Source: Owenia fusiformis
Lineage: Eukaryota; Annelida; Polychaeta; Sabellida; Oweniidae
DNA length: 64,000 nucleotides
NCBI GenBank assembly: GCA_903813345.2
Contig: CAIIXF020000007.1
Coordinates: 29,916,698-29,980,697 of the forward strand
Reading direction: 5' to 3'
Position numbers and translations under genes: made by a program. The notes under the pieces were generated by a model that was not told the origin of the DNA, did no database searches, and worked only from the letters and a program-made list of their open reading frames with translations. Positions 12,001-20,800 of this stretch are shown piece after piece. Each line of letters starts with the position of its first letter. Position 1 is the first letter of the stretch.

Positions 12001-14325
12001 TAGCTATGGGGACTTCCTGAACCTGAATGTGGGCTACCAGGTGGTGACCCAGAGTGGCCACTGTGTTGAGGTGACCCTGAATGGCCACTGTGTTGAGGTG
12101 ACCCTGAATGGCCACTGTGTTGAGGTGACCCAGAATGACCACTGTGTTGAGGTGACCCAGAATGGCCACTGTGTTGAGGTGACCCAGAATGGCCACTGTG
12201 CTGAGGTGACCCAGAATGGCCACTGTGTTGAGGTGACCCTGAATGGCCACTGTGTTGAGGTGACCCTGAATGGCCACTGTGTTGAGGTGACCCGGAATGG
12301 CCACTGTGTTGAGGTGACCCGGAATGGCCACTGTGTTGAGGTGACCCAGAATGGCCACTGTATTGAGGTGATCCAGAATGGCCACTAACAGGAGATCCAG
12401 ATCTTTCACTTCCCGGTGATCCAGGATCACTTTCTCCTCCACTATTCATCTCTGCATCTGTAATTATTAAAATACAGCATCAAAGAACACTATTATAGAC
12501 TACACTGTTATAGAACTGGAAGTGTGTTGACATCTGCACATAGCCGATTCACATTCCGCTTTCAATTCGATTGTACATACATGCTTCTTACTAATTAAAT
12601 GTACGTGTATCTCCAAATGATTACTTTGATTTATATTAGAAGATTTTAACTTCCCTGCTTCATAAAAAGAACATTACAGTATCACGGTTTTCTTGAATTC
12701 TAAAACTTACTTCAAGTGTTATATCTAAATAAAGATACATGTAGCTTATGCTGTGCCAGGACTATAGTCCTGAGTACATCTCAATCTTTTGCCTATATGA
12801 TTAGAACATGGGAGAATTTTCTACGCCTCTTGCACTACCTACTTCAATAGATTCCTGGGTAATTTAGCATTCTTTTCGTGTAGATGAATCCACAATCTGG
12901 GTTTATCGGCAGAATTGGAACATCTTTTTCATCGAGAGAGATTCCATCACTTTTCAAGATGGCAGTTGGATTTAAAAGGGAATTCCCCGTTTGACTGGCC
13001 CGACAGTGGCCCGGAAGTACCAATAAATGGAGGAATTTGACGGTTGAAATAAGTTAAGTATTACACGCAAACATTGTGATCAAAAACAAAAATTTCTTCG
13101 TTCTGCCAATTAATCCAGATAATTGTGGATTCAACCACATGAAAACAATGCTAAAATACCAAGGAATCTATTGAAGTAGGTATCTTAAGTGTAAGAGGCG
13201 TAGAAAATTCTCCCATGTTGTAATTGTACAGGCAAAAGATTGAGACATTCTCAGGACTATAGTCCTGGCACGGGATAACATAGCTAATCTACTTCAACCA
13301 TGGGGCTCTTTCAATCATGGCTGATATTTCTTTCCTTGTCCTTTCTTGGACTTAAATCTTGCCCATCGTAGATTTGATCTATTTGAAAAATTTGAAGTAG
13401 CTCCATGACAAAGTTACCCCATATGTCGAAGACTTGAAGGGTTTACTTCGGTCCAAAGCCTTCTCTATATTCCGGCTTTGAGGAGGAAGATTGAGCTGCT
13501 TTAGTATTATAAATATTGTAAATCATTGTGTCACACGCACAGTAAATATGGCATAATAATATGAAATATACCTTTATGTATAGATTTGAAGAACATCAGG
13601 AGCTCACATCCCCGTCTGAATCTATTGTTATATTTGATTTCTTTAAGCGAGAATAATTTCAAATGTTATTCACGTCCAGAACCGGAAGCCATTTTTAGCT
13701 ACAGCGAGAAGATTTTACCATGTGTCAAAACTCCGAAATGAAATTTTGAAATATCTAAATCCAGACAAGCAACGCTTCATCCTAAATATGATTAATATTC
13801 TTAAAAATATTTATAAAATTTATTAAAAATGAGTTCTAGGTGCGTGTAGGTGCGTGTAGCACAGTACATACGAAATCAATGAAGTTTCGTCTAGCTGTAA
13901 GCTAGAGACTCGAGTAATGAAGGGTGACCCAACAAGATGAGCTGAGTTTGAATACATGGGCTTTCTATTGAATGCCCATGGTTTTTAGGGTATTCTTGGC
14001 GATTTTTGTCGAAGAAGAAATTGTTTTAGATGGCTTTGCTGGTCCAGAAGTGAAATTCAAGTTCCCTTTTTAAGACTTCTAATATCATACAACAGTGTAA
14101 ATACTCTAGCTCTCTGTGGAAGTCAAATTCAAAAACATGAAAATAAAACAATTTTTCATTTTTGAAAAAAAAAAGGATATATTCATTCTAACTTCAATTT
14201 TCATATTCATAAACGTGAATGAAAGAGGCAAAGATTGAATTTTACGTTGTAAATATGAATCAACTGATTAAAAATACAAATACTTTACCATTTTCTTGTT
14301 GATCACCTTCGAAATGATCTGCCAT
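1..14325 (-). CDS. LEO1: RNA polymerase-associated protein LEO1 (gene span, 5' part; 3' end outside window)
   Basis: LEO1 is a nuclear subunit of the PAF1 complex, which travels with RNA polymerase II and promotes elongation and histone modification. Eight coding exons on the minus strand (14325-14289, 12457-11393, 11131-11031, 10381-10227, 9820-9736, 8247-8129, 7184-7050, 220-85) all have GT/AG borders and matching phases, and give 611 residues in one frame. The order is: short acidic start; very long Ser/Gly/Pro/Arg repeat region (about 20-345); acidic DLFGDDLDD segment; and the conserved LEO1 domain from about residue 425, with [11 protein letters not shown], the ENTIRWR segment, SDGSMSLHLG and the PHSTDS-THRKM block as in animal LEO1. 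The frame is still open at 85, so the C-terminal basic and acidic tail lies to the left. The gene is divergent from the CARD gene at 14608. The introns are full of mobile elements. Identification rests on recognising the conserved blocks, without a database search. Confidence 0.95.
85..220 (-). CDS. LEO1: LEO1 exon 8
   Basis: Encodes the block [20 protein letters not shown] followed by [20 protein letters not shown] and RNEMIK, collinear with animal LEO1. The acceptor is at 222-221 and the donor GTTAGT at 84. It is the leftmost exon in the window, and the frame continues beyond it. Confidence 0.93.
1145..2381. mobile_element. Non-autonomous DNA element with inverted ends and many subterminal motif copies
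   Basis: The left end TGCCCATGTCAAGC and the right end GCTTGACATGGGCA are inverted repeats, imperfect over about 40 bp. Between them the motif CAAACTGCGCGCCTA or its reverse complement recurs about eight times (near 1195, 1571, 1600, 1925, 1953, 2320, 2340). Repeated subterminal motifs in both orientations are typical of transposase-binding sites in some DNA transposons. There is no coding capacity and no clear target duplication. It lies in LEO1 intron 7. Confidence 0.6.
3000..3185 (+). repeat. Interspersed repeat with GTGGGTGCA motifs, copy 1
   Basis: A short repeat in which 'gtgggtgca' or 'tgggtgc' recurs four to five times. A second copy lies inverted at 44955-45145 with the same order of blocks, which shows that this is a dispersed element rather than local sequence. 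Class unknown. Confidence 0.55.
4464..5459 (+). mobile_element. Mariner-like (IS630/Tc1/mariner) transposon, decayed
   Basis: Flanked by TA (4462-4463 and 5460-5461), with inverted ends of about 130 bp that start CAGGGTGTC on the left and end GACACTCTG on the right. It is a full-length relic of 996 bp holding a broken transposase on the plus strand. Confidence 0.8.
4700..5180 (+). pseudogene. Mariner-like transposase pseudogene
   Basis: Fragments in several frames match mariner transposase blocks: a [10 protein letters not shown] segment (compare GIIGPYFFE), [10 protein letters not shown] (compare WFQQDNATCH), GQLIS, and [11 protein letters not shown] then a stop, then GFLKANVY (compare SPDLTPPDFFLWGYLK-VY). 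The second catalytic Asp is Ala and the third is Asn, and there are stops and frameshifts, so it is dead. Confidence 0.75.
6880..6980. repeat. G/C-run-rich repeat fragment beside LEO1 exon 7
   Basis: Holds a 10-base G run at about 6969 and 'ccccag'-type blocks. It looks like an end of a MITE but no partner end was found. Low confidence. Confidence 0.2.
7050..7184 (-). CDS. LEO1: LEO1 exon 7
   Basis: Encodes [20 protein letters not shown] and then [19 protein letters not shown] plus TKLTFR (last codon split). This is the core of the LEO1 domain. The donor GTAATT opens a 6.8-kb intron. Confidence 0.95.
7306..7850 (-). mobile_element. 5'-truncated non-LTR retrotransposon (LINE) 3' end
   Basis: The minus-strand frame at 7808-7461 encodes the C-terminal end of a LINE reverse transcriptase: a Cys/His cluster [17 protein letters not shown], the usual CxC-x8-H-x4-C zinc-knuckle-like tail, in a typical setting. 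It is followed by an AT-rich 3' end with an A tail at about 7316-7306 on the minus strand. It sits in LEO1 intron 6, upstream part missing, as is usual for LINE copies. Confidence 0.6.
8129..8247 (-). CDS. LEO1: LEO1 exon 6
   Basis: Begins [17 protein letters not shown] and ends [13 protein letters not shown], collinear with ENTIRWR and ESNARIVKWSDG in known LEO1. It carries a slightly longer loop (ILDEEGNPV) between the two conserved parts. Confidence 0.94.
8395..9590. repeat. Tandem block with GGCGGCCATTTT motifs, ending in ACGG repeats
   Basis: About five imperfect copies (125-170 bp) of a unit containing AAAGTGTCATTAGACAGTG and CCAAATATGAACAAAATCG, starting near 8523, 8648, 8794, 8928 and 9101, with inverted GGCGGCCATTTT / AAAATGGCCGCC segments. 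It ends in a (ACGG)n run at 9493-9543 followed by a terminal block. This layout, a unit with 'atgaacaaaatcg' ending in ACGG repeats, is a dispersed repeat of marine invertebrate genomes (family memory, unchecked). It lies in LEO1 intron 5. Confidence 0.65.
9736..9820 (-). CDS. LEO1: LEO1 exon 5
   Basis: Encodes [20 protein letters not shown] followed by GRTRMKLK, matching the PFDP-Y-EDE-DEEGRTRLKLK region of animal LEO1. The phase is 2 at entry and 0 at exit. Confidence 0.93.
10227..10381 (-). CDS. LEO1: LEO1 exon 4, start of the conserved domain
   Basis: Starts [20 protein letters not shown] and reaches [20 protein letters not shown], the most recognisable LEO1 block. Acceptor CCACCAG, donor GTTAGT. 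The phase is 0 at entry and 2 at exit. Confidence 0.95.
10529..11030 (-). repeat. Minisatellite made from the LEO1 exon 3/intron 3 junction
   Basis: Around eleven tandem units alternating between 43-45 bp and 51-52 bp. Each carries TTGATTGTCAT next to a CTACC, the plus-strand view of the exon end 'GACAATCAA' joined to a GGTAG donor. The longer units also carry the 'TTGTTTGTCA' part that encodes DKQ in exon 3. Several copies keep a full CAG|GTA donor (near 10572, 10854 and 10897). Confidence 0.85.
11031..11131 (-). CDS. LEO1: LEO1 exon 3, acidic segment
   Basis: Encodes [20 protein letters not shown] and then the end [13 protein letters not shown]. The DLFGD-type acidic motif is typical of LEO1. 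The donor is CAG|GTAGGC at 11030. This exon end has been copied repeatedly into the following intron. Confidence 0.9.
11393..12457 (-). CDS. LEO1: LEO1 exon 2, Ser/Pro/Arg repeat exon
   Basis: A 1065-nt exon encoding residues 13-367. After [13 protein letters not shown] it is built of tandem peptide repeats: about a dozen copies of a 9-residue unit HSGSPQHSG (27-bp DNA repeat, about 12036-12390), then about five copies of an 8-residue RSQHSGSP unit, then about 17 copies of a 7-residue RSRSGSP unit. It ends in [11 protein letters not shown]. The N-terminal half of LEO1 is low-complexity and Ser-rich in animals generally, but such a long perfect array is unusual. SP and RS dipeptides would be phosphorylation targets (inference). 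The repeats keep two other frames open, which should not be read as genes. Confidence 0.9.
12753..13271. mobile_element. Foldback/MITE-type element in LEO1 intron 1
   Basis: Ends are inverted repeats of about 150 bp: the left starts GTGCCAGGACTATAGTCC and the right ends with its complement. Both arms share blocks such as TTTTGCCTxTA, GAATTTTCTACGCCTCTTxCA and TACTTCAATAGATTCC. No coding content. Confidence 0.65.
14289..14325 (-). CDS. LEO1: LEO1 exon 1 (start codon)
   Basis: Encodes [12 protein letters not shown] plus one base of the next codon, ending at a GTAAAG donor. The acidic start fits LEO1, and the phase (1) matches the acceptor at 12457. Confidence 0.85.
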
Positions 14326-14607
14326 GCTTTTAGTTAGGGTGTTTTCCCACACAGTGGCGCTGCTAACGCGTGGTAAGATGTTTGAAAGCTCAATTAATTA
14401 ACCGATTACTAATTTCCTGTCATGGTAAAACTACATCGAATTAGGTAATTGAATCCTGTATTTTAAAATCTGTATCCATTTATATACAAAATTTCTATAT
14501 TATGACCAAACAAGTCCTGTGATTTCAAATTATAGGAACATTATAATACATTTTGTAAACGGTTTATAATAACAATACCTTTTGGTCACGATTTGTTATA
14601 TTTGAAG
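14326..14607. promoter_or_regulatory. Probable bidirectional promoter between LEO1 and the CARD gene
   Basis: The two start codons face away from each other with 282 bp between them, so both core promoters and 5' UTRs must lie here unless upstream non-coding exons exist. No TATA box is evident at a conserved place. On the plus side AAGATGGCGG overlaps the start codon and resembles a YY1 site, a frequent element at animal start sites. The placement is seen; the function is inferred. Confidence 0.5.
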
Positions 14608-14881
14608 ATGGCGGGGAGAATTCCCAAACTTCTCGATAAACATCGAGCGTTTATTCATCGAGAACTCGATATAAACCGAGTTCTATCTATTCTTGTCAAC
14701 AACAGGGCATTTACGCTTGCAGAAGAAAGAGAAATATTATCCCATCCTGACCCCAGTCGACGGGTAGACGAGTTTACTAAGTTACTTTCTCAAAAAGGGC
14801 CGGGAGTTTTTCAAGAATTTTGTACAACTTTGGAAAGTTGCTGCCCACGATTACTGACACGATTTCTGAATGATTTTGAAG
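14608..14881 (+). CDS. CARD exon (exon 1)
   Basis: 91 codons plus one base, ending GATTTTGAAG|GTAGGT. It encodes the whole CARD-like domain, with hydrophobic spacing and ILSHPDPSRRVDEFTKLLSQ followed by KGPGVFQEFCTTLE, which matches the CARD helix 4-5 pattern (KG...F..F...LE). An upstream TTG could extend the frame by five codons but has no reason to be used. Confidence 0.75.
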
Positions 14882-17800
14882 GTAGGTCATTTTGTTGCTA
14901 ATTAGGCGGTTTGCATTATGTTTATTAATTTTCTCATTACAAAACTAAAAATCAAACAAACTTAGATCTTGATCAGCCACAAGTGACAGGAACTTGTATC
15001 AGTACCTGACATCTATTGGCCAACCTGGAGGGACAGTGGCCATGTATTTTCTGACTACATCTTCACTATGCAGACAGAGCCTGTGGGAAATATTGGGTGC
15101 GGCGCAAATGAGCGGAGGGTGCGGAGCTAACGGTCATTTTTGAATTTAAAATTGGGATATTTCTGAAACTAAGCCGTTTTGGGACTTCAAATATACCATG
15201 ATATGTGTATTTGAGACCAAATATCAATAAAATTGTGAAAATAGTAGTGCAATTCATTTTATAGCGACGCAGTATGCCTTAAACATTTCCCAGACCTATA
15301 TATTTTGAGACTATCCTTTCAATACTGCGTCCCCAGCATTCATAAAAAATGGTGTTCAAGATACACTACCCATGCAAATTATTTTTGCATCTTGGAAGCC
15401 AGGCAGTATCTGTGTGATTTTATAAAAATTCGGAAATGTTCTTCAGATATGAGCCCCTCTAAATATTGGGTGCGGAGCTACGTTTATGGAGCTGCTCCGC
15501 ACCCAATATTTAGAGGGGGCTCATATCTGAAAAAATTTCCGAATTTTTATAAAATCACACAGATACTGCCTGGCTTCCAAGATGCAAAAATAATTTGTAT
15601 AGATAGTGCACCTTGAACACCATTTTTTATGAATGCTGGGGACTCAGTATTAAAAGAATAATTTCAAAATATATAGGTCTGGGAAAGGTTTAAGGCACAC
15701 TGCGTCGCTATAGAATGAATTGCGCTACTATTTTCACAATTGTATTGATATTTGGTGTCAAATACACATATCTTGGTATATTTGAAGTCCCAAAACGGCT
15801 TAGTTTCAGAAATATCCCAAATTTAAATTCAAAAATAACCGTTAGCTCCGCACCCTCCGCTCATTTGCTCCGCACCCAATATTTCCCACAGGCTCTGTCT
15901 GCATAGGGTGATCTTGCTTCATCAAGCTTCGGACATGTCCCCATAATGAATGTGAAGGACCAACAATGCTAACTACAAAGTCGGTAAAGAACAGACAACA
16001 ACTAATTTATCATATGTCAGCCTTTATTTTCTCCCTTACCTCTTTCAAAGGCGCCCTCTATCACCTACTTGATAATCCTGATGGCTAAATGTGAAAATTG
16101 GTGTAATAAATTATATTCTCGATTTGAAAACCATTATAAAAACATGCGGCACTAACTCACCAGGGCGTATCAAAACCAAAACGCCCCACAAAACCGTTAA
16201 TTTGAATTTTAAACCTACCCTTTCTTTGGAAAATCAATGATTGTGAGTCTCACTGTATACCATTTTTCTTCAAACTTGTTCCATTAAAACCTTCACAGAA
16301 ATACCTTTCACTCGAGGCATTGCTTTTGTGTACAGAGTCGCTCTTGTTAGCGGCGTTTTGGTCCCCAGATGTGAGAAGATGCAAATCTTTAGAGATTTCC
16401 ACCAAAAAGCCTCGATATATCACCAGTTCTTTTATTATTCTCCCCTATATCTTGCACAAAGACTCCCATTTACATTACAACCTTCCATCTCTGCATCAAC
16501 ATATTTATTACATTTAACGCAGCAATTTCCAAAAGTCCTACGCATCTCCTGTTCGAAATTGATCAAAACGCCCCGTTCTCTTCCAAAACGCCCCGTTGGA
16601 TCTATACACCTTGAAACTACACGTTTGTAGTGTACTGAAATACCGAACCCTAATGCATAAAAATACAGAACCCAACAAATAAATAATAGTGCGCTGGAAC
16701 ATCCGGGTACTTCCGGTGACAGTGAAGTGAAAGAAAAGTAAAATTTTTTTAGATAAATGGTTCATTTCTACCTGCTAAATCAGTTTTAAAGTGAAAGAAT
16801 ATCAGAGAACATTAGAAAATGGACTAAGACATATGAAAGGTACTACATTTGCGTCAAAATAAGATAAGAAAGGGTGATTTTTAGCTATTTTAATTTTTTT
16901 TTAAAACATAAGTGTTTTGTTTCAGAATCGATGCATCACCAGAATCGGCTTTGGCGATGTATATCGCGATGTATCGATTAATCGCGACAACACTAGTATT
17001 ACTGAGGGTTAATATCAATATTTACCAATTATTTTGCAAAACATTTTGAAAAAAGCTAAAAACACAAACTGAACTTCTCTCCCAGGTATTTTTGTGCCCT
17101 CAATCGCAAAGTATATCATATAAGCACCCATTAATTTAATTTCCGCCTTGAAATCTTATTCCGTGTATTGCCAATATCTGATTTTGATGCCGGTATTAGG
17201 TCAAACTAGTATCATTGTTTGTAATGTGGTTTAACGTCTGACTACTAATATCTGGGCAATTCCAACTTGAGACAATCCCAGCCTTCTATAGGTACCATTC
17301 TTATGTAGTGTAGTTTTAGAATGGGGAAGTGCTGTTCAGTTGAGATCAGTTTTTACATCAACCCTGTCATGAAATACCCAAGTTTAGTGGTAGTCACAAC
17401 TAATATAGATGAAACTCTAATTAAAAAAGCAAAATCTGACTACTGTATTGACTATATAAAAGGGTAGTCTTGAAAGGGGTTCAACATATGGCCGTATGTT
17501 ATGTAAAAATTTATCTCATTTTAAGTTGTCAATTTTTGTGAGGTTAAAAAACTGAGGTAGAGCTCCAGATGCAAACTAACCCTGGATATTGATGATACCA
17601 AGATTCTGTTTCATTTTCATGCCTTCTAAAATTTCTTGCCCCAGAGTAAAATAAACAGAAGAGTATTCAAGGCACTACTATCTTGCTTTTTAAGATGTTT
17701 AGTTTCTTGCACAGAGTTCCACAGGTGAGGTTGTGGTTATCTATGATATTGGATATGTGGGTTAATCCAGGTAGGCTTACCTGTAAATCTGCATGATTAC

Positions 17801-20800
17801 TAAGTAATGGGAAAGGTGTCTGTAATCTTCTATTTTGGCACACAGTGAGTGATCAAAAGACGTCATCCTGTGTGGTGGTTAAGTAGGAATTATCAATGCT
17901 AAATGAAATTTCATAATGGACCAAATTATTTGCTCCGATAATCTTATTATATATAGTTAATTTAAAGTACTGGACAATTAAATATGCTTTAGTTCAAAAT
18001 TTCACATTACCGACTTTATGGACATGACATGTATGTATACTGAACTTACTAATCTGTGTATAGCTTTTAAGAAGTTATTTATAGATGGCAGATGAAAAGA
18101 ACAATGCACTTTACTTTACATGTACAAAGTATAAGCCGAGAGTCATAGCATCCTCCGATCACAGGGCTTCAAAATCCAGAATATATTATAATTAGATAAT
18201 TAGATCACGTGATTCAGTTTAATCGGGCGCTTACAAATTGGTTATAGCAGGGGGAAGAAGGAGGTACAGATCCTGGATACCTGCTTAGGAGGATGAGTCA
18301 TAGGGAAAGGGTACCATGTTTCGTAAGGTAGACACGTTGAGCAAATAATATCTGAAAAGAGATTATATGATGGGACCAATATGGACACATCAAAATGACA
18401 CTGTAATCTGATGTACAGATGCATATACCAAAATAACTGATTGCACTGTATGATTGTTCACTCTCTGTCAACTCTGCTCAGATGTCTTATACCTCCAGGT
18501 CTATGTTCATGTAAACAAATGAGGACTGGGGATCTAAATGCTTTGCCAGGTATCATGTCTCCTTCTAAAATGTACATATTGTGTTTTCAGCAAATTTTAT
18601 AAGGACTTTGACAGTAGCATTTAAGTTCTTGTGAATCCTGAAGCCCAGAAGCTAACAGTTCTTCATTTAGATGTGAAGTTAACTTGTAAAAGTGGAGAGG
18701 GGATATAGTCCGGATGTGAAGTGCCATATTTTAAGTGAAGGTGGAAATGCTTATTATATGAACTTTTTTTGCATTTTCTGTTTAAACATGATATCCATAT
18801 TCAGAAACTGTCGGATGCCCAATGGGCATCCTTGAGGAATTTTTTTGGCGGCCATTTTGAATTTTCACACGTTTTGTGTATTTTAGCCAGCATATTAGAA
18901 CAGAAAACTAGCTAACACATAAACAAATCTTGCTGTTTTTTCTATAATAGAGTTTTAATATGATGTATACCAATATGTAAGGTTCCAGAAATGTTTCTTG
19001 ACAAAAATAAAAAAAATTCAAGATGGCCGCCAACCTTACAATTTATGAAATGTATCATTCTGTGATAATATCAAATTGATATTAGTGTTTCCTACAAAAT
19101 TATCAATAAATAATACTAAATTCATCTGATTATGATCTCTTTCTCACATATAAAATAACTGAAATGAGTAAAAAGTAACCTACATAATAATAATGATGTT
19201 CCACAAGGGTCATTTCTTGGTGCTATATATATCTTGAATTTATGAATTATCTTCTTTTACTAAGATTTCATCAAGGATTTCCCTCAATAAATCCTCATCA
19301 GTTTCTTCCAATACCTGTTCAGTTCCTGTCTTTGTATGTTGGTTATTGCATTCATTCCCCTTGCAAACACAGAACAATCTACATGATAAAGATGCCTTGG
19401 AGCATGAACATCGCCCAGTTCTACATACATTGCCCTCTGATGCACATGTGCACTTAATGAGCTGGAGAATTCCTTCAGGGGCACAGGGTGTATCCTTGGG
19501 CATTGTTGTTGGGACAAGTGAGCCCGTGCTTTTAATTTCCCAACCAAAATCTGTTGGAAGGATAAGTGGGGGGTCAGGCATATCAGCATTTTTCCATATA
19601 GCTACTTGGAAATAAGCTTGCTTCACATGCTGGGAAAATGCTTCTATTGTTGGTGGGAGGGATTTTAGCTTTGGTGCATTTGTAATGTGTTTTGCAGCAT
19701 CTTTCTTTGCTCATACAGCATATCTCACATCAGACATTTTGTCTGTGACTTTAGGTGTAATTCCATAACATCTAGAAACAAATTCTGTTGAAGTTTTCTC
19801 AACTTCAGTCACGTCTGCATTGACATCTCTCAAGTTAGTGAGTGAGTATCTATTTAACACCTTCAAGACTGTTAGCTTGCCAATTCCACGCATGCAAGAT
19901 GTCGTATCACTGCCAGAGAGACCATGCGCAGCTAACAAGTTTGGGATTTTTAATTTGTGTTCATTTACGGTTGCATTAATGTTAATGTTTGCTCGGCCAG
20001 ATGATGTTCCCTCCATTATGATGTTATTTTCCATTAACTTGTGCTTGAGACAGTGATGAAGAAGTAGAAGGAAAACATCAGTATCATCACTGAGTACACT
20101 GATATTCTGTTGGCCTTTACTGGCAGCATGCAGAACCTGGTATACGATAACAACATTTGCTTCTTCTTGAGTGTTCCTTAAGTCATCACGTTGGTCAATA
20201 TTGCCTTTGTGAATTTGTACAGGTGTTGGATCAGGACCTGTGATAACAAGGATGTTGGAGAATGATCCTTCACTAGCTTTTTGAGTGAGATGGTCGATGA
20301 CACACTTTATCATCTGGACCTTGTTCTCAGTCACATTCAGAACAACATTTTGTGCAGGGAGAGGTGTGTCAGAGCTGAACTTATACACTCTACTGGCTGA
20401 TTGAGCTTGAGATGACCTGGTGCTGTTCTTTATGCTATTGTCTCTATATCTGTCAGAGATAAGGTATACATCTGATTCTGTTAGGAGTCTCAGGATGTAC
20501 TTAGTGAAAGCAATACAGAAGTTTTCAATTTTGCCAGCCATCGGCCATGTTATGATCCAAAGGATGGCACACCCATCAACAACACATACATTGCAATTGT
20601 TTCCTCTTGAGGTCAACTCAATCTGTAACTTTTGTTTCAGTGTTGATTTTGAAGTTGTGATATTAATTTCTCCATTTTCATCAAATAGTGATGATGGAGG
20701 GAATATCATCTGGCCGAGCAAACATTAACATAAATGCAACCGTAAATGAACACAAATTAAAAATCCCAAACTTGTTAGCTGCACATGGTCTCTCTGGCAG

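Noticed and set aside
11375-12442. 355-codon minus-strand frame and a 119-codon plus frame over the LEO1 repeats
   Set aside because: They come from the 27-bp and related repeats being multiples of three; the HSGSPQHSG frame joins the LEO1 exons in phase and these do not.
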